64,000 nucleotides of DNA from CBDEGK01 sp965237855 (GCA_965237855.1 CBDEGK010000003.1:434001-498000); one strand, 5' to 3'; positions 49,507-58,512 are shown, counted from the stretch's first letter. Made by a program: numbers and translations. Notes: a model not told the origin generated them from the letters alone.

Positions 49507-52074
49507 TTGGAAATGTTCAAGTTTAAAAAGAAAGCGGCGGCAAATTCCGACAATCCACAAGGCATATCCAGCCGCGGAAACGCCCTGCAAAAGTATTGGC
49601 TGAGAGCGCTGTTGGCCATGCTTGTGCCGGTCATTGCCGGCTTCGCGTTCCTCTTGTTGCTGCGAGAAGTCACTATCCAGCAGTCCCAGATCGAACGTAT
49701 AGTCCAGACCTACGCCCTCCAGCAATCCGCCAATGTCGAGCTGCTGTTTAAGCAATTGCAGAACCGCTTGCAGGCAGCGGCAAACTCACCGCTGGCGCTG
49801 TCGGCCATTACCGCCACCAATGCCGACGACGTGGCACTCATTGAAAAGACCTTACTCGACTATTTCCCAGGCGTCGCCAGCCTGCGGCTGGTACCTATCG
49901 GGCGTATGGGCACCGCCGAATTCGGCGAGGGGCGATTGGGCCTGCGCAACCATATTGAACTGGATCTGCTGCGACGCACCGGCGAGGGTGAAGACACCGT
50001 GCCGGAAGCCTACCGCTTTGAAGACAGCTGGCTTACTTCCCTGGCCGAGCGAGTTGAGCACCCTCGGGATACCAACAAACATGCGGTAATCCTGGCAACT
50101 TTTGACAACCAGGTGATCGCAGACACGCTCGCTGTGCTGGACCCTGAGCAGGGTCGCTCTTCGCTGCAGCAGCTCTATCGCAAAGGTAACTTCACCCGCG
50201 AGGACGAAATAGCCAGTGCCGGCTCGGGTTCTGAATCAACGTACGAGTCCAGGGTACAGCTCAACTCGGGACAATGGACCCTGGTATATACCCCCTCCAA
50301 AACCCTGCTGCAACAAACGCAGATCAGTATTCTACCCGTTGCAGCGGTGTTGGGCGTAACGCTGCTTTCCATCCTCGCCGCCCTGTTCTACCTGTTGCTC
50401 AGGTTCCAACGTTCCCTGGCAACCGATATCGAGCGTATTACCAAAGCGGCCGAGAAAAAGTCAGCCCTGGAAATCGGTGTTCCCGAATTACTTCCCCTGG
50501 CCCGGCAATTGCGCCGCGCCTCCGTGCGCGGCGGTAGCCAGCAAGGCGCGTCCAAGGGTAAACGCACGACGCCCCGCAAATCTGCCGACAGTGATATCTC
50601 GGATCCCATGTTCCAGAGCACCAGTATGATCGACGAGGACCACGAGGAAGACCTGGTCGAGATGGACACGGAGAAAGATAAGAGCCCAGCGTTGGATCTC
50701 GGCGAGATGCCGGCGCACATTTTTCGTGCCTATGATATTCGCGGCATCGCCGAAACCGAGTTGGTCGAAGAGGTGGTTACCAAGATCGGCAAGGCCATTG
50801 GCAGCTATGCCCTGGATCACGAACAGCAGGCGCTCATCGTCGCTTGTGATGGACGCAAGTCCAGTCCGCAAATCAAGAATACGCTGATCAAAGCGCTGCT
50901 CTCCAGTGGACGAGACGTCATCGACATCGGTGTCGTGCCAACACCACTGCTGTATTTTGCCACCCACACCCTCGACAGCAAGTCTGGAGTGATGGTGACA
51001 GGCAGCCACAACCCGGCAGAATATAACGGTTTCAAGATTGTCATCAATGGCAAAACGCTGGCTGCCGGGGAGATTGAACAGATCCGCGATCGTGTAGCGG
51101 AGGGCAAGTTCAGCGGCGGCGCCGGCCGACTGGTCAAACAGGACGTCACCAGTGCCTATATCGATACTATCATTGGCGATATGGCTATCGCATCACCGCT
51201 GAAAATTGTGATTGATGCCGGCAATGGCGTGGCTGGCAATGTTGCTCCCACGCTCCTGGAGGAACTGGGCTGTGACGTGGTCCCCATGTACTGTGAGGTG
51301 GACGGTAGCTTCCCCAATCACCACCCCGACCCATCCGTGGAAGCCAACCTGAAGGACCTGGTAGTCCGGGTGCAGGAGGAAGAAGCAGATCTGGGCGTGG
51401 CTTTTGATGGCGACGGCGATCGCCTGGCAGTTGTTTCCGCTGAAGGTGACATCATACGCACCGACAAACTACTGATGCTCTATGCCCAGGACATCGTTTC
51501 CCGCAACCCGGGTGCCGATGTCGTGTTCGACGTCAAGTGCAGTCGCCACCTGACGGCGCTGGTCAGTCGCTTCGGTGGACGCCCCATCTTGTGGAAGACC
51601 GGCCATGCCTTCATGAAGGAGAAAATGCAGGAAACCGGTGCCCTGCTGGGGGGAGAATTTTCCGGCCACATCTTCTTCGGCGAACGCTGGTTTGGTTTCG
51701 ATGATGCCATGTATGCCGCTGCCCGCCTGGTGGAAATCATGAGCGCATCGGATTCAACGCTGACACTACTGCTGTCTGATTTCCCCGAAACGGAAAGCAC
51801 CCCGGAAATCATTATCCCGGTGGAGGAGAGCGAGAAATTTGACCTCATCGCACTGCTGCAAAGTCACGGCGATTTCTCCCCCGGCAAGGTGAATACCCTC
51901 GACGGCGTGCGGGTAGATTACAACGATGGCTTCGGGCTGCTACGAGCCTCCAATACTGTGCCTGCCCTCACTGCTCGCTTTGAAGCTCGCGATGCCGATT
52001 CCCTGGAGCGGATCAAGCAGCAGTTTAGGGAGCAGCTGGCCAAGGCCGACGCCGGGCTAGATCCCGGATTTTGA
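49507..52074 (+). CDS. algC: Phosphomannomutase/phosphoglucomutase AlgC with N-terminal membrane-anchored extension
   Basis: AlgC converts mannose-6-P and glucose-6-P to the 1-phosphates for polysaccharide and LPS synthesis. The catalytic part is residues about 395-855: IFRAYDIRGI, the phosphoserine loop VTGSHNPAEYNG (Ser500), metal-binding DGDGDR (634-639), GEFSGHIFF and the end with RASNTVPALTARFEA. Before it are about 390 extra residues: membrane segment one (about 32-53), a periplasmic-sized domain (about 55-265), segment two (about 271-298) and a charged linker. Similar long forms are annotated in some Pseudomonas. The start is TTG at 49507 or ATG at 49513. Confidence 0.9.
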   Translation: MEMFKFKKKAAANSDNPQGISSRGNALQKYWLRALLAMLVPVIAGFAFLLLLREVTIQQSQIERIVQTYALQQSANVELLFKQLQNRLQAAANSPLALSAITATNADDVALIEKTLLDYFPGVASLRLVPIGRMGTAEFGEGRLGLRNHIELDLLRRTGEGEDTVPEAYRFEDSWLTSLAERVEHPRDTNKHAVILATFDNQVIADTLAVLDPEQGRSSLQQLYRKGNFTREDEIASAGSGSESTYESRVQLNSGQWTLVYTPSKTLLQQTQISILPVAAVLGVTLLSILAALFYLLLRFQRSLATDIERITKAAEKKSALEIGVPELLPLARQLRRASVRGGSQQGASKGKRTTPRKSADSDISDPMFQSTSMIDEDHEEDLVEMDTEKDKSPALDLGEMPAHIFRAYDIRGIAETELVEEVVTKIGKAIGSYALDHEQQALIVACDGRKSSPQIKNTLIKALLSSGRDVIDIGVVPTPLLYFATHTLDSKSGVMVTGSHNPAEYNGFKIVINGKTLAAGEIEQIRDRVAEGKFSGGAGRLVKQDVTSAYIDTIIGDMAIASPLKIVIDAGNGVAGNVAPTLLEELGCDVVPMYCEVDGSFPNHHPDPSVEANLKDLVVRVQEEEADLGVAFDGDGDRLAVVSAEGDIIRTDKLLMLYAQDIVSRNPGADVVFDVKCSRHLTALVSRFGGRPILWKTGHAFMKEKMQETGALLGGEFSGHIFFGERWFGFDDAMYAAARLVEIMSASDSTLTLLLSDFPETESTPEIIIPVEESEKFDLIALLQSHGDFSPGKVNTLDGVRVDYNDGFGLLRASNTVPALTARFEARDADSLERIKQQFREQLAKADAGLDPGF

Positions 52075-52098
52075 GTTAGCCCTCATTCCCGCTACACT
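52071..52098 (+). promoter_or_regulatory. Candidate promoter of argB
   Basis: TTGAGT (-35, 52071-52076) overlaps the algC stop, and TACACT (-10, 52093-52098) follows after 16 bases, about 50 bases before argB. Confidence 0.42.
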
Positions 52099-52147
52099 CC
52101 GAGTTTTTGCAGAAACTTTTCACCGGAACTCTCAACCGGAACTACAG

Positions 52148-53047
52148 ATGTCACTCAGTCGCGACAATGCTCTCAATGTAGCCCAGGTTCTCACCGAGGC
52201 CCTGCCCTACATACAGCGCTTCACCGGCAAGACCATCGTGATCAAGTACGGTGGCAACGCCATGATAGACAGGCAGCTGCAGGACAGCTTTGCCCGCGAC
52301 ATTGTGCTGCTGAAGTTAGTCGGGGCGAATCCGGTGGTTGTACACGGTGGTGGCCCACAGATTGGTGAACTGTTGGACAAGCTCAACATCAGTTCTAAAT
52401 TCGTCGATGGCATGCGTGTTACGGACAGTGCCACCATGGACGTGGTGGAAATGGTATTGGGCGCCACGGTTAACAAACAGATCGTGTCGAATATCAATTC
52501 CCACGGCGGCAAGGCCATCGGCGTAACCGGCAAAGATGGCCAATTAATCCGGGCCCGGAAACTAACTGTTCAAACAAGTGATACCGAACTGCAATCATCA
52601 GAAATTGTCGATATCGGTCATGTCGGTGAGGTGGAGCAAATCGATACCGAGGTGCTGGACATGATTCGTGACAGTCATTTTGTTCCTGTTATTGCGCCGA
52701 TTGGAGTCGGTCGCGATGGCACTTCCTACAATATTAACGCCGACCTGGTTGCGGGCAAGCTGGCGGAAGTCCTGCAGGCAGAAAAGCTCATGTTGCTCAC
52801 CAATGTCGAAGGCTTGATGGACAAGAACGGCACTATTCTCACTGGCCTGTCCACCGCCGAAGTCGATGAGTTGATTGCCGATGGCACCATTCACGGCGGT
52901 ATGTTACCCAAGATTCGTTGCGCACTGGAGGCCGTCAAGGGCGGCTGCACCAGTTCACACATTATCGATGGCAGAGTTCCCCACGCAGTACTGTTGGAAA
53001 TCTTTACCGACGATGGTGTCGGCACGCTGATTACAAACCGGCGCTGA
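52148..53047 (+). CDS. argB: Acetylglutamate kinase
   Basis: ArgB phosphorylates N-acetylglutamate in arginine synthesis. The 299-residue amino acid kinase has TIVIKYGGNAMIDRQLQDSFARDIVLLKLVGANPVVVHGGGPQIGELL, DVVEMVLGATVNKQIVSNIN, FVPVIAPIGVGRDGTSYNINADLVAGKLAEVLQAEKLMLLTNVEGLMDKNG and IHGGMLPKIRCALEAVKGGC, seen here as separate conserved blocks. It lies between algC and slmA, the Pseudomonas order. Confidence 0.96.
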   Translation: MSLSRDNALNVAQVLTEALPYIQRFTGKTIVIKYGGNAMIDRQLQDSFARDIVLLKLVGANPVVVHGGGPQIGELLDKLNISSKFVDGMRVTDSATMDVVEMVLGATVNKQIVSNINSHGGKAIGVTGKDGQLIRARKLTVQTSDTELQSSEIVDIGHVGEVEQIDTEVLDMIRDSHFVPVIAPIGVGRDGTSYNINADLVAGKLAEVLQAEKLMLLTNVEGLMDKNGTILTGLSTAEVDELIADGTIHGGMLPKIRCALEAVKGGCTSSHIIDGRVPHAVLLEIFTDDGVGTLITNRR

Positions 53048-53139
53048 AATAAACCGTACTATTTACCGCTTTTTATTGCAGGGTGGTTGTGATGCGGCTA
53101 GCATTGTTTGTCACACCCATTGCATCAGTCCACCGGTAA

Positions 53140-53775
53140 ATGTCACCTAGAAAGTCTCAACGCCGACAGCAAATCCTACAAGCACTGGCACAGATGCTTG
53201 AGGCCGCGCCGGGAAAAAGAATCACCACCGCCGGACTGGCGCGCGAAGTGGGTGTTTCTGAAGCTGCGCTCTATCGCCACTTCCCCAGCAAGTCGAAGAT
53301 GTTCGAAGGCCTCATCGATTTTATCGAAGAGACCTTGTTTTCCCGCATTAACATTATCCTCGCCGAGGAAAGCCTCGCCAGCGGTCGCTGTGAAAAAATG
53401 CTGGGGTTGTTGCTGGGCTTTACCGAACGCAATCCTGGTATCACCCGCATACTGACCGGCGACGCCCTGGCCGGCGAGACAGAGCGCCTGCATGCCCGGG
53501 TAGCCCAGTTGTTTGATCGCCTGGAAACGCAGCTGAAACAAGTGCTGCGTGAAGCCGAGATGCGCGAGGGTTTAAGACCGGTGCTGCCGGTAAATACCGC
53601 CGCCAATTTGTTGCTGGCGGCTGCGGAAGGAAGAATCTCTCAATACGTGAGAAGCGGTTTCCAGCGCTCACCCACTGAAAATTGGAACGAACAGTTGAGC
53701 CAGTTGATGGACGGTTTTTTTCGGGAGGCGGTTGTGCCCGCTAAGGACACAGCCCAGGCTTCCTACACCGCCTGA
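53140..53775 (+). CDS. slmA: Nucleoid occlusion factor SlmA
   Basis: SlmA is a TetR-family DNA-binding protein that blocks FtsZ ring assembly over the chromosome. The 211 residues show RQQILQALAQMLEAAPGKRITTAGLAREVGVSEAALYRHFPSKSKMFEGLIDFIEETLFSRIN (TetR helix-turn-helix region and following helix, given as blocks), then LLGFTERNPGITRILTGDALAGE and LNAAANLLLAAAEG-like NTAANLLLAAAEGRISQYVRSGF. The argB-slmA-pyrE context is the standard one. It ends convergently with the DUF4124 gene. Confidence 0.93.
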   Translation: MSPRKSQRRQQILQALAQMLEAAPGKRITTAGLAREVGVSEAALYRHFPSKSKMFEGLIDFIEETLFSRINIILAEESLASGRCEKMLGLLLGFTERNPGITRILTGDALAGETERLHARVAQLFDRLETQLKQVLREAEMREGLRPVLPVNTAANLLLAAAEGRISQYVRSGFQRSPTENWNEQLSQLMDGFFREAVVPAKDTAQASYTA

Positions 53776-53805
53776 ACAAAGACGGGTTCTGACCCCCTGT
53801 ATCTG

Positions 53806-54465
53806 TCAGTCGGCGTTGGAGCGCGAAATTCTCTTGCGCATTTCCACCTTGTCCAGCAACAGCGCGAAGCGCTCAATATCTCGCTGAAACGACTCGCCGA
53901 CAGCCTCAGCTTCGTTAAGACGCTCCTCAATGGAACGCTCGGTTTCCGCGATCTCGCTCTGCAAGGTGTCTATTGCCGAAACAATATCTACCGAAACACT
54001 GGCACCGCCGCGCTCGATATCAGCGGCCTTGGCCTGGTTGTTCTCCACCTGCTGCTTCAGTGAGCGCACGTTGCTGCGTAATATGCTGATGCGAATGCGC
54101 AATTCGCTCAGGCCGCGATCCCGCGCCGCCTCAATGTCCTCGATGCTCGAATAGCGCAACAACAGGGATTCGTCCCATTGACGTAGCTGCTCTGCCTCTT
54201 CAGCTTCGGCGCGCTGGCGATATTCATCGGAAGATCGACTGGCTTTCTCTTCATCCGTCAGTGCACGATCCACTACCCGGTTAACCGTGCCATCCGGATT
54301 CAGGATCTCGTAACCATGGTCGACAAATTCCGGCGGTATCGTGTAATCGATGACCATAACGCCGTCGTCATTCTTGTAGCGGTAGAGAAACTCAACCGCC
54401 AGTGTCGCTGCGGACAAGGTGCATAGTGCAAGCGATAGCAACAATGTAATTTTGTGAGCTTTCAT
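53806..54465 (-). CDS. Exported DUF4124 coiled-coil protein
   Basis: A 219-residue protein with a signal peptide (ITLLLSLALCTLSAATLAVE, cleavage near residue 24) followed by a DUF4124-like start (FLYRYKNDDGVMVIDYTIPPEFVDHGYEIL), which is a common small exported domain of Proteobacteria. From about residue 75 it is highly charged and helical, likely coiled coil (ELRIRISILRSNVRSLKQQVENNQAK and beyond). The function is unknown. It is convergent with slmA and follows pyrE by 40 bases on the same strand. Confidence 0.78.
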   Translation of the reverse strand: MKAHKITLLLSLALCTLSAATLAVEFLYRYKNDDGVMVIDYTIPPEFVDHGYEILNPDGTVNRVVDRALTDEEKASRSSDEYRQRAEAEEAEQLRQWDESLLLRYSSIEDIEAARDRGLSELRIRISILRSNVRSLKQQVENNQAKAADIERGGASVSVDIVSAIDTLQSEIAETERSIEERLNEAEAVGESFQRDIERFALLLDKVEMRKRISRSNAD

Positions 54466-54505
54466 TTCACTTCCGAATATATAAGTTAGCGCCCGCTAGT
54501 ACAAG

Positions 54506-55153
54506 TCAGGAGGCGCCGTATTTTTCCCGGTAGCTCTCCATAGAGTGTAGCAAGGCGCTGTCTTCTTCGCCGAGTTCACGCAAATAGTTAATCAGGTCAG
54601 CGAGATTGACGATATTAATCACCTGCAAGCCGAACTCCTGTTCGATGTCCTGTATCGCCGAGAGTTCCCCTTGACCTTTTTCCTGTCGATCCAGCCCAAT
54701 TGCGACGCCGACACAGTCGGCGTCATTTGCCGCAATCAGCTGCATCACTTCACGCACCGCAGTTCCCGCCGTAATAACGTCGTCAATGATCAGGATTCTA
54801 CCCCGCAGGGGCGCTCCCACGATGATACCGCCCTCACCATGATCCTTGGCTTCTTTGCGATTGTAGGAAAACGGTGTATCAATACCATGATCACGACTGA
54901 GACAGACCGCCACCGCAGCTGCCAGGGGAATACCCTTGTAGGCGGGGCCCAGCAGTACATCGTATTCCAGCCCAGAGTCAACAATGGCATTGGCGTAGCA
55001 GCTCGCCAGCGCTGACAGCGCCGCCCCATTACAAAAGGCGCCGGCATTAAAGAAGTAGGGGCTGACACGGCCGGATTTGAGCGTAAATTCACCAAATTGC
55101 AAGGCTTCAACGCCCCGGGCCAGGTCGATAAATGCTTGCTGGTAATCCTTCAT
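54506..55153 (-). CDS. pyrE: Orotate phosphoribosyltransferase
   Basis: PyrE joins orotate to PRPP in pyrimidine synthesis. From the ATG at 55153 the protein has 215 residues, with FTLKSGRVSPYFFNAGAF, LLGPAYKGIPLAAAVAVCL, FSYNRKEAKDHGEGG and the PRPP-binding loop ILIIDDVITAGTAVREV. This ATG follows CGGAG at good spacing; an in-frame TTG 15 bases upstream is less likely. It is divergent from crc with a 219-base gap, as in Pseudomonas. Confidence 0.95.
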   Translation of the reverse strand: MKDYQQAFIDLARGVEALQFGEFTLKSGRVSPYFFNAGAFCNGAALSALASCYANAIVDSGLEYDVLLGPAYKGIPLAAAVAVCLSRDHGIDTPFSYNRKEAKDHGEGGIIVGAPLRGRILIIDDVITAGTAVREVMQLIAANDADCVGVAIGLDRQEKGQGELSAIQDIEQEFGLQVINIVNLADLINYLRELGEEDSALLHSMESYREKYGAS

Positions 55154-55197
55154 CGGGCTCCGTTCCAATTACTTGCCATCATCGCCGGGAGTGATGG

Positions 55198-55226
55198 TTT
55201 AACGCGCACTGATAATGCTGTATAAA
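55198..55226 (+). promoter_or_regulatory. Candidate promoter of crc with long leader
   Basis: TTTAAC (-35, 55198-55203) and TATAAA (-10, 55221-55226) are 17 bases apart in the pyrE-crc gap. If used, it leaves a leader of about 140 bases. The -35 match is weak. Confidence 0.38.
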
Positions 55227-55372
55227 TGGTTTCCCGGCGCGGCAGAACGTTCAACCATAATAACTAATGCCGTCACCCACGACTTTACACTGTGTGTTTG
55301 ATGTTGCTACAGGGATCTGCCACCACCGCAGGGCCCGGCAATCATACAAGCTCTTCCACTAAGGAGCCATGA

Positions 55373-56143
55373 ATGAGAGTCATCAGTTTCGGCGCTGACG
55401 GTATCCAAGGCGCTGCTGATAAAGGTTTTTACGCCTGGTTACAAGAACAGGATGCAGACTTTATCTGTATCCAGGACCTGGCCTGTTCAGAATATGACCT
55501 GCAGGCCGACAGTTTCTTTCCACAACCCTACAACGCCTACTTCTTTGATGACGTCAACGGCAAGGCCAATGGCGTGGCCGTGTACTGCAAAGAACTACCC
55601 AAGGCCATCATGACCGGCCTGGGTTTCAATGACTTCGACATGGAGGGGCGCTATATCCAGGCTGATTACAGCAATATCAGCGTCGGCAGCATCCTGGTAC
55701 CCGCGGGTGGCGAGCCGGGTAGCGTGGAGGCTCAGCGCAAAACAGACTTCCTCGACCAGCTGAAGTCCCACCTGGAAAAAATTCGCAACAAGCGCCGGGA
55801 ATTTATTATTTGCGGCGGCTGGCAGCTCGCCCACACCGCTGCCGATGTCCAGGACACGGAACAAAACAGCAATACCTCGGGCTTTACCGCCGAAGAACGA
55901 CAATGGATGGACCAGGTGCTAGGGGCCGGCTACGTCGACGCCTTCCGGGAAATTAACTCCGGCAGCGACGAGTTCAGCTGGTGGCCCGGGGGTGAACCCG
56001 GCAACAACGGCTGGCGCACAGATTTCCAGCTGGTGTCAGAGGGGCTTAAATACGCCATCGAATACGGCGCCATCTACAGCAGCAGGAGCTTTTCAAGCCA
56101 TGCCCCGGTCATCATGGACTACGATATCGAACCGGTGGCCTAG
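55373..56143 (+). CDS. crc: Crc-type catabolite repression protein (degenerate exonuclease III fold)
   Basis: A 256-residue member of the exonuclease III/EEP fold that has lost the nuclease residues, as known for Pseudomonas Crc. The start reads MRVISFGADGIQ where ExoIII has FNINGL (N7 is G7 here). The metal Glu motif QET is IQDLAC (D35). GDMNI is GGWQL (149-152 region). The C-terminal SDHAP is SSHAP (S242-H243), keeping His but not Asp. REFIICG, EFSWWPGG and the pyrE-crc-rph context match Crc. Crc works with Hfq to repress translation of catabolic mRNAs; the same role is inferred. A plain ExoIII is unlikely. Confidence 0.85.
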   Translation: MRVISFGADGIQGAADKGFYAWLQEQDADFICIQDLACSEYDLQADSFFPQPYNAYFFDDVNGKANGVAVYCKELPKAIMTGLGFNDFDMEGRYIQADYSNISVGSILVPAGGEPGSVEAQRKTDFLDQLKSHLEKIRNKRREFIICGGWQLAHTAADVQDTEQNSNTSGFTAEERQWMDQVLGAGYVDAFREINSGSDEFSWWPGGEPGNNGWRTDFQLVSEGLKYAIEYGAIYSSRSFSSHAPVIMDYDIEPVA

Positions 56144-56194
56144 CGCAGCGGCCCTGGGCCGCAGACCTGAGCCCCACCCGGCGCCTCAAGGGAG

Positions 56195-56920
56195 TCAGTC
56201 GACCGACCCCAGCGCCTGCTTCTGCCACTGTATCAAGCCGGCAATACCTTCTCCAGCCAGATCCAACATGGCGCTGAGCTCTGCCCTTGCGAAACTCTGA
56301 CCCTCCGCCGTACCCTGCACTTCGATGAACTCACCCTGCTCGGTCATAACCACGTTCATATCGGTATCGGCGCGGGAGTCCTCGGGATAGTCCAGGTCCA
56401 GTACTGGTTCTCCAGCGACTACGCCTACTGAAACCGCGGCGATCATCTGCTTCAGCGGGTCCTGCTTGATCATGCCGTGGCGTTGCATATGCCGCAGGGC
56501 ATCTACCAATGCCACACAGGCACCGGTGATGGAGGCTGTGCGCGTACCACCATCAGCCTGAATGACATCACAATCCAGCGTAATGGTGTGCTCTCCCAAT
56601 TTCTGCATGTCGACAGCGGCCCGAATCGAGCGGCCTATCAGGCGCTGGATCTCGACGGTGCGACCACCCTGCTTACCACGGGCTGCCTCCCGTCCCATGC
56701 GACTATCTGTGGAGCGGGGTAACATACCGTATTCGGCGGTTATCCAGCCCTCGCCCTTGCCGCGCAGAAAACGCGGCACACCCGTCTCGACACTGGCGGT
56801 ACAAATAACACGGGTGTCACCGAAGGCTATCAACACGGACCCCTCCGCCTGACGGGTAAACTCTCGGGTGATCTCTATGGTGCGCAATTCATTGGCTGCG
56901 CGACCGCTGGGTCTGGACAT
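56195..56920 (-). CDS. rph: Ribonuclease PH
   Basis: RNase PH trims tRNA 3' ends by phosphorolysis. From the ATG at 56920 (MSRPSGRAANELR) the 241 residues match the family, with GSVLIAFGDTRVICTASVE, GWITAEYGMLPRST, GRTVEIQRLIGRSIRAAVD, TITLDCDVIQADGGTRTASITGACVAL and DLDYPEDSRADTDMNVVMTE. The longer open frame to 57058 lies in the yicC upstream region. It is divergent from yicC and convergent with crc. Confidence 0.96.
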   Translation of the reverse strand: MSRPSGRAANELRTIEITREFTRQAEGSVLIAFGDTRVICTASVETGVPRFLRGKGEGWITAEYGMLPRSTDSRMGREAARGKQGGRTVEIQRLIGRSIRAAVDMQKLGEHTITLDCDVIQADGGTRTASITGACVALVDALRHMQRHGMIKQDPLKQMIAAVSVGVVAGEPVLDLDYPEDSRADTDMNVVMTEQGEFIEVQGTAEGQSFARAELSAMLDLAGEGIAGLIQWQKQALGSVD

Positions 56921-57002
56921 GTTTGAGTATCTCTCTTGATATAACGGCGGCAGAGTATACGGGGAACTGATAAAATCTGCCTCTTTGCCGGGAACACCCA
57001 TC

Positions 57003-57869
57003 ATGGTCAACAGCATGACTGCGTTCGCCAGCACCCGCGGCGAGTGTGCAGGCGGCATCGTGGTACTAGAGCTGCGCTCCTACAATCATCGCTATCTCGA
57101 TGCCAATTTCCGTTTGCCGGAACTGTTTCGCGGTTGGGAACCCAAGTGGCGAGAACAACTTCGCGGTGCCCTGGCGCGGGGTAAGGTGGACTGCCAGCTG
57201 CGCTGGCAACCATTCGATGCCAGCGCCCAGGAGCTGACACTCAACAGCGACAACTTGCAGCGGTTGTTGCAGGCTGTTGAACAGGTGTCGGGCCAAGCAT
57301 CGGATATACGTCCAGCCAGTGCGCTGGAGCTGCTGCAATGGCCCGGGGTGTTGGATCAGGGCGACGACGACGAAGATGAGCTGTTGTCGTTGGCGGCAGA
57401 TCTATTTGGGCAGGCACTGGAGGAGCTCTCCGCCGCCCGCGCCCGCGAGGGGGAAAAACTCAAGCAGTTCATCCTGGCCCGGTTAGAGCAGGTGGTTGTT
57501 GAGGTCGATAAAACCCGGCAGCAAATGCCCGCTCTGTTGGCCCACCAGCGCCAGCGCCTTGAACAGAAGCTGGCAGAAATACAGGCCGAGCTCGAACCCC
57601 AGCGGCTGGAGCAAGAATTGGTGATACTGGCGCAAAAAGCCGATGTGGAGGAGGAACTCGACCGCCTGCAAGCCCATATTGGCGAGGTACAGCTGGCCCT
57701 GAAAAAAGGCGGCTCCATTGGCCGACGCCTCGACTTTCTGATGCAGGAGTTCAACCGCGAAGCCAACACTCTCTCATCCAAGTCCATCGCCAGCGCTACC
57801 ACGCAAAACGCGGTAGAATTAAAAGTGCTCATCGAACAGATGCGCGAGCAAATACAAAATCTGGAATAG
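57003..57869 (+). CDS. yicC: YicC family endoribonuclease
   Basis: A 288-residue protein of the YicC/YloC family, members of which are described as endoribonucleases acting on small RNAs and mRNA. It starts MVNSMTAFASTRGEC, the family pattern, with LELRSYNHRYLDANFRLPE, a central region LELLQWPGVL, and the C-terminal DUF1732 part with GRRLDFLMQEFNREANTLSSKSIA and LKVLIEQMREQIQNLE. ATG 57003 is chosen; an in-frame codon 18 bases earlier has no support. gmk follows 11 bases on. Confidence 0.93.
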   Translation: MVNSMTAFASTRGECAGGIVVLELRSYNHRYLDANFRLPELFRGWEPKWREQLRGALARGKVDCQLRWQPFDASAQELTLNSDNLQRLLQAVEQVSGQASDIRPASALELLQWPGVLDQGDDDEDELLSLAADLFGQALEELSAARAREGEKLKQFILARLEQVVVEVDKTRQQMPALLAHQRQRLEQKLAEIQAELEPQRLEQELVILAQKADVEEELDRLQAHIGEVQLALKKGGSIGRRLDFLMQEFNREANTLSSKSIASATTQNAVELKVLIEQMREQIQNLE

Positions 57870-57880
57870 GTTTCCTCTGC

Positions 57881-58498
57881 ATGACAACTCCCGGGACACT
57901 GTATACCGTGTCCGCTCCCAGTGGAGCGGGTAAAACCAGCCTCGTTACCGCCCTCACCGAAAGCAATGCCGGGGTACGCGTTTCTGTGTCGCACACCACG
58001 CGCACCAGGCGCCTGGGAGAGAAAGATGGTATCAACTACCACTTTGTCACCGAGGCCGTCTTTCACGAAATGGCCTCCCGCAGTGCCTTCCTGGAGCAGG
58101 CCCGGGTGTTCGGTAACCATTACGGCACCTCTGAGGAGTGGGTAGAGCAACAGTTGGCCGCCGGCGAAGACGTGATCCTGGAGATCGACTGGCAGGGCGC
58201 TGAACAGGTCAAACGGCTGCGACCCGACAGCGTGTCGATCTTTATCCTGCCACCATCGCGCAAGGCACTGGAGCAACGCCTGAAACATCGCGGTCAGGAT
58301 GACGATAGCGTGATTGCGCAGCGTATGGCGCAGGCGGTGGACGAAATATCCCACTATCCCGAGGCAGATTACATCGTGGTCAACGACAACTTTGACCCGG
58401 CCCAGGCAGAACTGGAGTGCATTTTGCAGAGCCGCCGCCTGACTACCGAAAAACAGGTAATTAGTCAGCAAACTTTACTCACAGAGTTACTGTCGTAA
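57881..58498 (+). CDS. gmk: Guanylate kinase
   Basis: Gmk converts GMP to GDP. The 205-residue protein has the P-loop VSAPSGAGKTSLVTAL, VSVSHTTRTRRLGEKDGINYHFV, FLEQARVFGNHYGTS, VILEIDWQGAEQVKRL and IFILPPSRKALEQRL followed by DYIVVNDNFDPAQAEL, all standard. It begins 11 bases after yicC and precedes rpoZ and spoT, so nucleotide synthesis and (p)ppGpp control genes sit together. Confidence 0.97.
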   Translation: MTTPGTLYTVSAPSGAGKTSLVTALTESNAGVRVSVSHTTRTRRLGEKDGINYHFVTEAVFHEMASRSAFLEQARVFGNHYGTSEEWVEQQLAAGEDVILEIDWQGAEQVKRLRPDSVSIFILPPSRKALEQRLKHRGQDDDSVIAQRMAQAVDEISHYPEADYIVVNDNFDPAQAELECILQSRRLTTEKQVISQQTLLTELLS

Positions 58499-58512
58499 GT
58501 TAATGTTTTTGC

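Noticed and set aside
56148..56162. GCGGCCC-T-GGGCCGC palindrome between crc and rph as a terminator
   Set aside because: The loop is one base and no T tract follows on either strand, so termination is not supported.
57356..58471. 371-codon open frame opposite yicC and gmk
   Set aside because: It spans two conserved sense genes; the C-terminal part is low-complexity Ser repeats from complementing acidic codons.
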